Shown here piece by piece: positions 45,253 through 56,569 of a stretch of 64,000 bases of DNA. The translations under genes were made by a program, and so were the position numbers. Within the stretch, counting starts at the first letter, position 1. The number at the start of each line of letters is the position of its first letter. The stretch covers positions 62,001 to 126,000 of the forward strand of contig JADLZK010005796.1 in the NCBI GenBank assembly GCA_015847255.1, given 5' to 3'. The notes beneath the pieces are model-generated. The model was not told the DNA's origin, ran no database searches, and worked only from the letters and a program-made list of their open reading frames with translations. Origin of the DNA: Hyparrhenia diplandra (Eukaryota; Streptophyta; Magnoliopsida; Poales; Poaceae).

Positions 45253-46744
45253 GTAATTGATTCCTCGCTTATCCTGTTACTTGAATGGAAGTTCTACTGC
45301 ATCTGGAAATCTACAAGTGCTTGATTGGAAATAGCCTGGTAGTTCAGAAATCTGGAATGCCTCTGTTTGCTAATGAACTCACCTACATATTTATAAATAT
45401 TTTTCATCGTTGCTGAAAAAATTCGAGTCCATCTATAAGTAGTAACAGGACATCTAGGATTATTTAACTGTGCGCAAGGTCACTCACATGACAGCTCAAC
45501 ACTAAGGAAAAGGCATGTTTAGTAAGGCTAACTAGTTGTGTTGAACTTGATTTTTATTAGGAGACGTGAGTGTACAGGAGATGCAGACTAGGTTTTTATG
45601 GTTGGTGTCTGTTCAGTCCAGTGTGTATCTTGGAGGTATGAGGTTTATTGCTTAGCACCTAGTTAATCCAATATTCTCATGTTTAGAAGCCTGGATAAAA
45701 ATGTAATTGCTGAAATTAGTGAATCACTGAATCCAATATTGTCAAGCAGATAGTGATGACTTGGTTGAAATTTGTGTGCTTTAAAGTAGACTGCATTCTC
45801 AAGTAGCTGTATCAGATGCTGAAATTGGGACAAGTATTTCTATCAAGTGACTTTAGATAAAACTTAACTCTGCAACCAGCCTACATGGGGCATTTAGCTA
45901 TATGTGAGCTATTTGCTGCAGGGTGCAGGAGCAGTAACACACAATAGTAAACCTTGTATATGATTATGAATCTTCTCTAAATTTCGGAGATTCAGAGTTT
46001 TGTATTACAGTTAATATGTACATACAGTTAGACTGTTAGCCAATTCATTTTGCCATGATGTACAAGTGTACATGAATAGCTAATTCATTTTGTATTACAG
46101 CATGTGTCAGGCAAAGCTACTACTAATTCATTGAATTTGTATTATAGTTTGTATGCCCCTTTTACAGCCTTACAGGTGATTGGCTAAATGCCGGCGCAGC
46201 CCTGCTGCAAGGTTCATACCTACTCACCTACTCATCGATTTGCTTTGACCCGAATTACTTAGGTACTTCTAATCTTAGACTTGGATTCTTAAACAACCTG
46301 AGTTGTCTTTCCTACCTTCTCTTTGTTTGCAGTTTTCAACAGTTTAGAGGAGCTCTTGTATATGCTTAGTTTTCAACAGGTGATTTTAAAATAGGTTGAG
46401 TATGGTTGTTGAGAAAGCTGCAGATCATGCTCTTTTTATGGATCAATTGGTTGCTGGCTGTTAGCGATGGCATCCCAATCAAGAGATCCCAATCAAGAGA
46501 GATGGGAGAGTTTTTATACAGGTGTGTCTCTCTCTAAGATCCTTAGTTTGCTGCCATCTGAGAAAAAAATTTTGCTCAGATATATGCTGCCATCTGAACA
46601 TAGCTATTATGAGAAAAATACTATATGACTTAGTAATTTCAAGGATTTCACGAGTTCATTTCAGTATATGTTGCATCCTTCTGTCTTATTAATAATATGG
46701 AGATATCCTTTCTGCGATCTTATGTGGAGTGACCCTGAGGAGGA

Positions 46745-46846
46745 TGGCTGTTTGGATCACAAGTCACAACAGAGGTGTGTATATGCTGTCAGTTCCCATG
46801 GAGCAGGCCGGCTGTTTGGATCACAAGTCACAACAGAGGTGTGTAT
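46745..46846. repeat. direct repeat of about 37 bp
   Basis: GGCTGTTTGGATCACAAGTC plus the next 17 bases occur at about 46745 and 46810, inside the Pack-CACTA. Confidence 0.8.
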
Positions 46847-47213
46847 TGATAGTATATTCTGATAAAAGTCAAAATATTCTTCCAATGACTGCTTCCAATG
46901 GAATCTCACTTTGCTTGATGGATTATTGGTGAAGGATTTTAGATATATCGTAAGCTGTATGTAAAGTTTGTTGATGAATTGATTGCTGGAATGGAAACAT
47001 ATGTGTAATGTGAGAGAAATCTGTTGTAGCAGGGTACCATTTTTTTTTTTCTTTTTCTATTACAGCATATGTCAGGCAAAGCTACTACTCAGATTAAATT
47101 GATATTCAGTTGGACAAGGCCTGTATGAGGAAATGGCAAAGCTAGTTTATATTTTTAACCTATGTGACCTGACCATATGCTGTATGTGCTCTTTGGTTCA
47201 TGTTTCTTCACAG

Positions 47214-47518
47214 GTGGAGTTGCCCTTGTTTACGCCACCAAGGAACTTGACAAGATTAGCACAACAAATGAGGATGAAAAGATTGGAGTTCAACTTATCA
47301 AGAATTCTTTGAAGGCAAGTTTTTTTCTAGCTAACTATGTAGCTTTGTGCATTTCTTTGCGCATTTAAGTTATTTGTCTCCTGAACCTAAAATAATTCAT
47401 GGATTTCTCCAGGCTCCTTTGATGACCATAGCTGCAAATGCTGGCATTGATGGAGTTATAGTTATAGGGAAGGTGATTGAACAAGAGGGCCTCAATTTGG
47501 GCTACGATGCAGCAAGAG
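47214..47518 (+). pseudogene. captured chaperonin-60 (mitochondrial-type HSP60) exons
   Basis: Two exons of a GroEL/Cpn60-family gene. Exon 47214-47314 reads GGVALVYATKELDKI and KIGVQLIKNSLK. Exon 47413-47518 reads APLMTIAANAGIDGV and EQEGLNLGYDAARG. These match the late equatorial region of mitochondrial-type Cpn60 (family pattern GGVALLYASKEL and SNAGVEGAVVVGKLLEQ). The intron begins GCAAGT, a GC-AG intron, and frame is kept across it (AAG|GCT). The ATP-binding N-half, the apical domain and the C-terminus are missing, so no working chaperonin can result. Confidence 0.85.
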
Positions 47519-48896
47519 GTTTGTTCTGTTTAACTATGAATATTCTAAAATTGTGTGGCTCGGACAAATACTCTGTCATTGTTCAAGTGTTCAGTCTGCA
47601 ACTTTATCTGTCATTTGAGTTATCTGTGACAATGATTTGTTGGAGATGACTTCATGTGCAGTAATCTTTGATCCTCAAATTAGCAGGTCAGCAACAGAGG
47701 GACAGCAGCTGATCATTGTTCAAGTGTTCAGTCTGCAACTTTAGCATTCTTTTGCAATGGTTCAGATAGCTTATGATTAGTATACCTTGTAGCTAATCCC
47801 TTGTAACTTCGTTTGTTTTAAAGCAGACTGCATTCTCAACTAGATGTATCAGATGCTGATTTTTTCTTTCCTGTGTCCAGTAACCTCTCCACAGTTGCAG
47901 GAGCAGATGGACGGCAGGTACTCTTTTTTCTTTAGTGCAACAACAGGTTCGGCAATAGTATTCTAGAACTAGAATAGTCTATCTTCTACCGATGTTCTAA
48001 GAGCTCAATCTTCTACCGATGTTCTAAGAGCTCAACCATTCTGGAACTAGATGAGAGGAAAGGAAGTAGCCAGAAGCTATATGTATTGCCATTTATTCTA
48101 TATAGCAACCTGTCACCTCTTCATAGTTATGGTGGATACTCCCATGTAATCTATAGTTTAACAGATTTGTTGTATGGAGTATGGACTGTGTACTACTGTG
48201 AAATGTACCATATTACAAGTAAAATGTTAGCTTCAATGATGTGTGTGTATGTATACGGATGATCCTATATATGTACATATATACCACCATTTTTTTTTTT
48301 GTAAATAGGATCACCATAAATAGGATCACCATTTTTTTTTGTTTTCTGAAATAGCTATTGGTGACACGTATTGGCTACATGTGTCACAGATAACACCTTA
48401 TCAGTGACACATGTAGCCAATACGTGTCGCAAATAACACCTTATCTGCGCGACGCGTATTGGCTACATGCGTCACAGATAAGGTGTTATCTGCGACACAT
48501 GTAGCCAATACGTCGCCGCAGATAAGGTGTTATCTGCGACACATGTAACCAATACGGCGTCACCGATAGCACCTTATCGGTGACGCGTAAACACGCGGCC
48601 ACGATAAGCCCTTATCTCCGACGCAAAAAAAGGGTGACGCGTGAAAAATGTGTCGCAGATAGTAGTTAACAAGTGTCGCAGATAGCGATTTCTGGCATAG
48701 TGCGATGACAGAGAGAGATACCAATGGGAATCCATGCTCCTGCCCGCCCGCCCGCGTACTCCCGTTGCGCGATGCAACACATTACACATATCCAGTTCCT
48801 TGTCCACCTGCTTTTCTCTTTTACACATCATAGAGCTAGCAACTTCCAGATCGAATTACTACTGCTTGCATGCATCTAACTAAAATCTCCAGTGTC

Positions 48897-50527
48897 GGGC
48901 TTTGTCTTTCCACGTGATGTAGATTTGAGGAGCGCTCCCAACAGGCGACTCGGGGGCTCCCCCGGCCGCCGCCGACCAGCACCTCGCCGCTGCCCTCGAC
49001 GCCGCCGCCGCTGCCCCTCCGGCGGCCCGCACAACCGGCCTCGTCGCGACCGCTCCTCTTCCACCTCAGCCCCCATCTCTCCCTCCCCCCTCCCCTAACT
49101 CCGCGAGCTCGCTGGCCGGCGCTGCAGATCCGGCCCGCTCAGCCGGATCCGGCGTCCTCCGCCCGGATTCGTCCTGGAACCGGCGGCGCCACCCCCTCCG
49201 GCCTCCTTCGTCCCCGCTCCGGGCGCCGGTGGGCGCGTCGTGGTCGCCCCGGGCGGCCCTGCTCCACCCGGCTTCTCTCCGGCGCTGCTGGCGGCACCGG
49301 CGGGAGGCCGGCCGGCGGGCGGATCCGCCTCCCCTCCCGGTTCGGCCCTCTTGGTGGGCTCTTTGTTCGGGCGGCAGGTCGTGGCTAGGGCGGCTCCTCG
49401 AGGGTTGGCTGCTCGGGGTGGGCCGGTCGCCTTCCCCTTGCTGCTGGTCGCCGGCGCGCGGCTCTCCCATCGTTCCCGGCGCTCCGGGTTCCCGGTCGAT
49501 CCGCCCTGCGGTGGATTTTGCCGGGCTCCTCTCATGTCCGGTGGTGGCGGCATCCATGGGGCTCGGCCTTTGCGGATGAGCCTTGCGGTGGTTTCCGGCT
49601 GCGCCAAGGCGGCGTGGTTGTCGGCGGCTTGTCAGTGCACTCATCAACGTAGTCATGGTGGCGTCGTTGGTTGCTTCTTGTGCGGTCGGGCCTGCACCAC
49701 CGTGGTGATGGGGTGGGCGGCGCCGGTCGTGTCCACACCTCGGGGAGATGCGGGCGAAAGCCCTTCCCTTTTGGGACGATGTTGACGGCGCCCTTGGCGT
49801 CGTGTCCTTCCTGAAGGCAACGTCGGACATCTCTTCCATGGATTTCGGCTCTCGCGACGGCGGGAAGCAGCCGCGCTTTGGCCTTCTTGGTGGCGTCGTC
49901 GTGGATTTGCAGCTATCTTGTCGTCCGTCGTCTTTGTGCCTTTTTGTGCCTCATCGCTGCTCTTCATTTGGTATGTCTATTTAGTGTTTGCGGTAGCCGT
50001 AGTCATTGCTTGGCGGATGCTTTGCCACCGGTCGTTGTTTGGCAGATGCTTTGCCGCTGGTCGTGCTTGGGCGGTTGCTTGGCCGCCGTCGTCGTGTGCT
50101 TTGCCTCCGAGGTGTTCCTCGTCGCTTCGCGGATGCTTTGCCGCTGTGGTGGTTCCGGTGGATGCTTTGCCACCGAGGTCGTGTTTCTGGCGGATGCTTG
50201 GCCGCCAAGGAGGTTACGGTGGATGCTTTGCCACCGAGGATGTTGTCTTCCCGGCAGATGTTTTGCTGCCGAGGTGTTTCTTCTGCGGCTCCGATCACTA
50301 CTAGCTACCTAGGTGTTGAGTTATCTTTTGTATAGGCGCAGCTTGCCGGGTTGTTAGGTGGAGGGTTCCCTGCCCCTCGCTTTTCTTGCTTTCCGTTTAT
50401 GTTTTAGGTTTTCGTTGGTGTTTTCGCCTGTGATGTCTTCTCGGCATCAGGGTTTGTTGTATTTGGATTTGGTTTTCCTCCTCTTAATGAAATACGGGTG
50501 AACGGCCCGATCGCGAAAAAAAAAAAA
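48897..50527 (+). mobile_element. retroposon with poly(A) tail and internal minisatellite
   Basis: About 1.63 kb bounded by the direct repeat ATCTCCAGTGTC (48885-48896 and 50528-50539). It ends TTAATGAAATACGGGTGAAC, a short GC stretch, and an A-run, as grass LINE 3' ends do. The body is GC-rich with open frames (49240-49785 plus; 49066-49839 minus), but no reverse transcriptase or endonuclease motif was found. It is either a non-autonomous LINE derivative or a processed transcript mobilised by LINE machinery. Confidence 0.8.
50010..50290 (+). repeat. minisatellite (GGATGCTTTGCCACCG-like)
   Basis: About nine degenerate copies of a unit with the core GCGGATGCTTTGCCRCCG, spaced about 25-40 bp, each followed by variable text. 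Many copies are themselves weak hairpins (GGCGG...CCGCC). Confidence 0.8.
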
Positions 50528-50539
50528 ATCTCCAGTGTC

Positions 50540-50904
50540 CTGAAAAAGACCAATATAATGTTTTGTTTCTTCAGTAGCTAGGCGAGAGGCGGCCGTCGCA
50601 ACATGAATCTATCACACATGCATCTTTGCTGAGAGTTTGTATAAGCGTCCGACAGGGAAGCATGCTTGAGTATTGTTTTAGCCTAGGAGTGGATCAGGTA
50701 TTATATATGCACGATACATGGTTAGTGAGTGAAATGATCAAAGGCCAGGTTGTCGGGCACTTTGTTAAAGCAGTCCTAACCCATAAAGTTTATATGGACG
50801 TATCTATGTCGCCACATCAGCAAAATTTGTTTAGGACCCATCTTTCCCATACTATATTTTGTTAATGTGGATGAGGCCAGGACACACACGTGAATGGGCA
50901 GGGC
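50540..50904. other. intergenic stretch
   Basis: No gene recognised. Confidence 0.4.
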
Positions 50905-52260
50905 AGCTAAGCTAGTCCACCAACTATTTTAGAGATCTGAAATTTACCTGACCAAGTCTCCCCATGCCAAAGCCAAGCTTGATCATTAATGCTAGCCATC
51001 AAGCAAACTGGTTCTACTGTGTTTAGCTTAATCTTGTAAAGTCTATACAATGTTTTAGGTACTGTCATGACCAATTTGATAGGATGCTTTTCCAGAACTT
51101 CCAGCACATCATCATCAAGTTCAATTCAGTTGGCCCAAACAAGATTGCTTCTACGTTAGGAGTGTGATAGACATCAGAAAGCACCCATGGATCACCCCCT
51201 CTTCACTGAAACACAATAGTACCTCTACCCTAAATTTCAACAGTAGAGTCACTGGCTGTACCTTGCCTGATATAGCACGATTTAAATCTCTAAACTTATG
51301 AAGATCACACATCATGTGGTTGCTTGATCCACTGTCTTAGTACCACAGATCTCCTAAAAGAAACCCCTCCTTCAGATAAGTGGAGGTTAGGCACCATTTT
51401 GACCTTATCCAAGAAACTTTCTGAACCTGATGTGATGAAGGGTGCTCAAGCGGTCCCGGCGAAGCCGTTTCCCTAAGCAACACCGATGGTCCCTTGTTCT
51501 CCATCTTCACGCAATGAGCCTCCTCCTTGTTCTTCTCATTTGGGCATCTCTTCGCATAGTGCCTATAGGTGTGGCACTTGAAGCATTTTATGTGACTTTT
51601 ATCGTGCTTCCCAACACTATCCTTATCGGTGTCGCCTCCATTGCCACGGTCGTCACAACCACCACCACAGCCATGACCACGGTCACGACTTCCGCCATCA
51701 CCTCCCATCCACTTCCCACAGGAGTCATCGCCCGCACTCCACTCCTTAAGTGGCCGTGTGCGCTCTTCAAACGCCTCCAGACGCCCCACGACCTCATCAA
51801 ATGCCAATGCCTTCATATCATAAAATTGTTCAATATTAACCATGACGATGAGGTACGGATTGGACACAATATCAAACAACTTCATCACCAATGCCACATC
51901 ATCGAGACTCACCCCAAACTGTTGTACTTGACTGACATCGCCGTAAGTTTCCCAACAATTTGGTCGAAGTCACACTCGGCGTTTGCGACTACACATCTTT
52001 GGCGCAATTTGCCCTGAAGAATCAGGCCTTCAGGGACTCCTAGACCTCCTTCCCCGTCTTTTTCTTGGCGACATGCACAATCAAAACGTCAAGAATGCAC
52101 TGAAGGAGATGTGGCTTGATCTTTCTGTCCTTGACGGTTTGCTGTGCCACCTCCACCCTAGACAACGTCGTCGATGTCACGCCTCGGCCCCACCATGTCC
52201 CACACCACTCGATCCTCCATGATCGTCTGAACAGGATTTCACCAACGGGTGTAATTCATG
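50905..52260 (-). pseudogene. copia gag, protease and pre-integrase remnant
   Basis: Minus-strand relic of a Ty1/copia polyprotein. Near 51337-51912 it has a UBN2-type gag (MSLDDVALVMKLF, FDEVVGRLEAFEER) and a CCHC zinc knuckle (CFKCHTYRHYAKRC). A stop follows (WY*), then DSGSSNHMM, the copia protease motif, here with Ser for Ala. At 50907-51107 lies the GAG_pre-integrase block (LYRLYKIKLNTVEPVCLMAS, WLWH). Integrase, RT and LTRs are missing. Confidence 0.85.
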
Positions 52261-52774
52261 CTCGTCAGGGTTGGATACACCTGGCGCGCTTCCATGCCGC
52301 CTCGCGCTCCCTCCCCGCTTCTATGCGATTTACATGGCACCGACCGACCGAGTGAGACTTCACAAATGATTTGTGGCCCCCATACTAGATGTTAGTAGAG
52401 GATCACAATCAAACGCCGTATGGTAGCTGGATCAAATGAACAACAAGAACACAAGCCTTTTTTCACTTTCAATGGTTCAGAATACAATATGGGTGACCGG
52501 CGGTTCACTCGACAACTCAACTCCCTAATGCATCAACATTATATTTCACGAGCTACCACACACACTCTTTAGCTAAGAACAACCGCTAAAGACTCAATAC
52601 AAACTCACTGAAAACACGCTATTTAGATAATTGCAGAACGTGCGCGCGGTCACCGCGATTCGCTGCTTCGGTCAAACTGAGTCTTCCCGCCTTGCCTCCA
52701 CCAGCTTAGCTGCGCCACGTCAATGTTTCATTTTGACACGATTACACCAACAAAATAAACTCAACGCGCCTAAA
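52261..52774. other. 3' flank of the BAHD gene
   Basis: No feature recognised. It may include the 3' UTR of the minus-strand acyltransferase and the tail of the copia relic. Confidence 0.4.
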
Positions 52775-54128
52775 TTAAAGTCGCGCGTCCGCTGCAGCCA
52801 GGGAGTGGCAGCAATTCCTGAAGATGTCCATTGCTTGGGTGAAGAGAGGGACGTAGGCGTCAATGCTCCCGTCTCCGGAGAAAGATGACAGCATGAATAT
52901 GATGCCCTCCGCCACCGGCGAGATATTTGGCATGAAGAAGAACGGCGGGCCACCCCAAAGTCAATGTCCTGGAACGGGAGCCCCAGCAGGCTTTCCACCT
53001 CGACGTTCGGGCTCAGCACCGTCTCCAACGGGTCAGCCGTCGGCACCAGCCCTTCCTCCTCCACTGCCCCGGAGCTTGCGAAGTCTATGAAGGACCTGAA
53101 ATAGGCGTCGTCCATGGCGGCCACCTCCTTGGACACGAGGTCAACGACTTGCCAAAGGGGTCTCCTTACCAGTTCGCCCGCGGTCGTGGTCGGCCGTGCC
53201 CAGAGCACGGCGTTGCCGGTGTACGTTTCGGGCACTCCTGGACGATGCATACGCGCACGCCCATTCACGGAGATACGGAGCTGGGTAACCGTGCGCCCGT
53301 CGAGCCTGCGCGCCTTGGTGACACACCGCCACAGGTGCGCGGCCACGCACTGCAGTGTGCTGTACGGCCGTGGTGCCCCGCCGATGCCCGTGTCTTGAGC
53401 TCGGCGATGAACTCTCGGCTGAAGTTCACCCTATGCATCACCACCAGCTTCTCGTCGACGTTCTTGCTTGAATTCTTGCTGCCGGCCAGCGTCTCCGTGC
53501 GAGGCTGCCTGTACTCGGCGCCGCGGTGCTCGAACTCGACCCGGAGCGGGTTCCGGGGCATGAAGACGGACACGCGGTCATGCACGGGCACGGGGTCGAC
53601 GGCAGCGCCCCGCGTGGCCTGACCCCAGGCGTTGACGAAGCCGCGCAAGGCGAGGCCGTCGGCGACGAGATGTTGCGCAGGCGTACCCAAAACGAAGGAG
53701 CCGCAGGTGAATCGCGTGACCTGCACCAGCATGAGCTCCTGGTCGACGGCGTCGTCCTCACCGCTCGGGTGCAGGCTCAGCGCCTCGGACGTAGCTGGCT
53801 GCAGCGGCATTAAGCGGTGGAGCGGGCCGTCGGCCGTGGCCTCGACGAACCGCGCGCCTGCGCCGTTGAGCAGGATGGCGCGGTTGCCACGTGCGTCGAA
53901 GCCAAGCCGCCCGGCCCACTCTGGGTACTCGCCCAGCGCTGTGGCGAGCCCGGCCTCAAGAACAGAGCTCGGCGGCGCTGGCGGGCGGAAGAAGTATAAG
54001 CCTTAGACGTGCACATCGTAGTTCACCTTGTCGAATACCGTGAGCGGAACAGCCTCGGCGTCGGCGGAAGGACGACCGTCGCTGCTGCTGGGCGTGACGA
54101 CCTTGGACGACTGCACGGTGATCTTCAT
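52775..54128 (-). pseudogene. BAHD N-acyltransferase (agmatine/tryptamine hydroxycinnamoyltransferase-like)
   Basis: Intronless BAHD acyltransferase, 1354 bp (about 451 codons; family about 440). Members move an acyl group, for example coumaroyl, from CoA to an amine such as agmatine or tryptamine. The start is MKITVQSSK, typical of the grass clade. The catalytic HxxxD is present as HLVAD (AQHLVADGLALRGF). The DFGWG-type motif is DFG at a frame break, then GGPPFFFMP-like text in the next frame. Faults: an in-frame TAA at 54003-54005 after NYDVHV, and one G too few at C-runs 53376-53379 and 52953-52956 (plus strand). Beyond each break the family match resumes at once, to a TAA at 52775-52777. 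It could be a recent pseudogene or consensus error, but the TAA is harder to explain by a miscalled run. Confidence 0.85.
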
Positions 54129-54184
54129 AGGAAGGACTGATGCACGTGCCGTGCCTTGGATATGTGGTTGATCAACAAAGTTCC

Positions 54185-54194
54185 TATATATATA
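54185..54194 (-). promoter_or_regulatory. TATA box of the BAHD gene
   Basis: TATATATATA on the minus strand, about 57 bp before the ATG at 54128. A placement this close implies a short leader. Confidence 0.6.
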
Positions 54195-54427
54195 GCCACG
54201 ATATATGGTTTGCTTGGCCGCAGTTGTCACTAATAAGCAAGTTATTAGTGATTTAAAGTAGAACAATTTGCACACCATGTGAATCATAAATAATTGATGA
54301 GGGGTTTTCTATAATAATATAATTAAATGTAATTAGAAGACACCCACGTTGTTGTTTTGGTGGGCTGCAATTGTCACTAATTTATAATTCGCAAAGCTTT
54401 ATGCGCTCCTGGTCCGGCCCAACATAC
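54195..54427. other. BAHD upstream region
   Basis: AT-rich. No further element recognised before the CACTA at 54428. Confidence 0.4.
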
Positions 54428-55435
54428 CACTAGTACACAAAATATTTTTGCGTGACACCTCCCCAAATGAAGCCGTGGCGGGCACACACTTCACCCGCCA
54501 CGGTTATTGCTGGCTGGACAGGCCGCCGCCCATTTAAACCGTGGTGGGCGCCTTAAAACGCCACTAATGCATTAACGCGGCGGGCGCCTTTTAAAACGCC
54601 CATCACGATTAATATTTATTTTCTGTGGGTGGCATTTTAACGTGCCCGCCACGGTAAATCTATTTTCCGTAGCGGGCACCTTAAAAGCCTGCCACTGGAA
54701 AATGCGAGGCCCAACAGGCAGCCCATCCGGGCCCGTTACCGGGTTCCATATAAATACAACAAGTTAGGGTTTTCATCCTCACCCTCTCCCCAACACTCCA
54801 CCTCTCTCTCAGAAGCACGCGGCGAGTGCGACATGGCTCAGTACGCCTCTCCAAGGGGCGCTGCTCCAGAAGTCCGCCTCTCCCCAGCGGTGAGCGCCTC
54901 TCCCGTGGGCCCCTCCAACCGCGCAGCACCTCCCTCCACTCCATCCGCCCGATAGCACGCGACTTGGCGATGACGAGCGCAACATGGCGGCTGCGGATCG
55001 AGCAGCGCCGGCTGCAGCCACCTCCCGGGCGGCGGATCCGCACTCCCACCTAATCGGGCGGCGGATTTGGGTGGAAGGAGCCCTCCATGGCAGCGGGGAC
55101 GGCGAACCGGGCGGGCGAACGAGCAGGCCTTGGCGGATCGGCGGCACTCACCTCCCGGGCGGTGGATCTGGCACTCCCACCTCCCCGGGCGGCGGCGACG
55201 AAAGCTGGTGCTACGGCGGCGGTGGCACGCTGGTCTTGGCGGCGCCAAAGCCCGCATCCGAGCCTAAATGGGCCTAGGTTGTGGGCTTTGTCCATTTTTT
55301 TATTTTTGTACTGATTAACCATGGTGGGCAAATCACACCGCCTCGGTGGTGTTTCTATTAACCGCGTGACGGGCGCTTTTGCCCGCTACGGTTAATGAAA
55401 AATGCCCGCCACACAAAATTATTACAGTCGTAGTG
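54428..55435 (+). mobile_element. small CACTA element
   Basis: 1008-bp element starting CACTAGTACACAAAAT and ending with TAGTG at 55435. TSD is TAC/TAT (one mismatch). Subterminal copies of GTGGCGGGC and GCCCGCCAC fill 54470-54700 and 55320-55415. No transposase. The interior has a promoter-like start and GC-rich sequence. Confidence 0.82.
54833..54955 (+). CDS. short ORF with promoter-like leader in CACTA
   Basis: 40-codon frame starting MAQYASPRGAAPEVRLSP and stopping at TAG 54953-54955. Upstream lie ATATAAATAC (about 54748-54757), the telobox GTTAGGGTTTTC (54763-54774) and a CT-rich leader. No domain. Probably a captured promoter and exon; coding unproven. Confidence 0.3.
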   Translation: MAQYASPRGAAPEVRLSPAVSASPVGPSNRAAPPSTPSAR

Positions 55436-56077
55436 TATGGACCTAAAAATGAGCCCATGCTCTTCACAGTTCGCGATCGTGGGGTCGCCTCGATGAAAAC
55501 CTACTAAGAGCATCTCTAGTTGGGGCAAATTCAGGACTCAAAATTAGGGGCCCAAATTGACTCCCAGCTCCAATGAAAGAAGCAGCCAAAAACCCATTTA
55601 GAGCATATCCAAAAGACTAGCCAAACAGTTTTGTAAAGCTAAATTTAGCTATTATTAAGTATATACATCCTCCAACAGACTCTCTACATGACTCTCCATA
55701 TTGGCTAGCTCTCCATCCCTCCAACCGGGCGGTACTGCTTCACATCATTGCCGGTGGAGAACAACCGAAAGTGATCTGAACTTCACATCACAACCGGTAT
55801 GGTTCAGCCAGTTTAAAATCCGGCAGTCAAGAGGATTTTTGAACCGGCAGAGATGACTCGAACTAGGGTATAGTGGTAGGAAAGCCCTTTACGCAAATCC
55901 ATATGCATGCATGCTTATTCTTGAGCTAATAATTTAATTAATCGCTTGAGTTAATAATTTAATTAATCGTGGTACTTTATTTCAAGTCCACGAAATGAAA
56001 AATCACAAAGCTCAAGTTCTGCGCGCGTACCCCACACATGTATAGAATTTTATTACAACTCTCTCCCATGTCTAATA
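55436..56077. other. intergenic, traces of small repeats
   Basis: Short GAGCATCTCTAG- and CCTCCAACAGACTCTC-like pieces suggest worn MITEs. No gene. Confidence 0.4.
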
Positions 56078-56569
56078 CTAGGGGGATTCCCCCGCGTTGC
56101 TGCAGGAAGTAAGAAAGAATACAATGACCATAAGGAAGACTTTCATCGTATCATCTCATCTCAACAGGGACATGAGGCTAACAAAGATAATACAGATACC
56201 GGTGATTTACACGGTGCATCGAGCATACATGACTATTTATTTAGACCAGAGTGACAAGCTCTTTGAACTGTAGCATTTCAATTGAAGCATCGAGTATACA
56301 CGACTATTTATTTAGACCACACGGTGCATCAAGTGTTGCAGAGATGTGAAGCTGCGATAATAAAATAAAAGACATGTATTTATTTATTTTAGTGACTCCT
56401 TGGTAGCTGATGTAATTCCTTTTACTTTGTTGTCATTGGCTGATGGTGAGAAGAATTTTCAATGGTACCTGTATTAATAGGCAGTATAATATAAATGTTA
56501 GATATTATATTTGATTGAGTATTTGTAGTTGTATTGTTTGTAATAATTTGTGAAGTACCTCTCACTGTG

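Larger units (their letters stand above)
44258..48702 (+). mobile_element. Pack-CACTA carrying a chaperonin-60 fragment
   Basis: 4445-bp CACTA element. The termini are a perfect inverted repeat CACTATGCCAGAAATCGCTA at the left and its complement at the right, flanked by CGA on both sides (44255-44257, 48703-48705). Subterminal regions (44270-44610 and 48350-48690) are packed with GCGTCAC/GTGTCGC motifs in both orientations. There is no transposase. The interior starts with a telobox-bearing GC-rich stretch (44770-45250), then intron-like AT-rich sequence, then chaperonin exons. The orientation is taken from the captured gene. Confidence 0.93.

Noticed and set aside
44940..48702. A complete chaperonin gene
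   Set aside because: Only two short exons match Cpn60. N-terminal, apical and C-terminal parts are absent, and everything lies between CACTA ends.
49066..49839. 257-codon minus-strand ORF as a real protein
   Set aside because: Low-complexity Arg/Pro/Gly composition in GC-rich retroposon DNA, with an equally open frame on the other strand. No motif.
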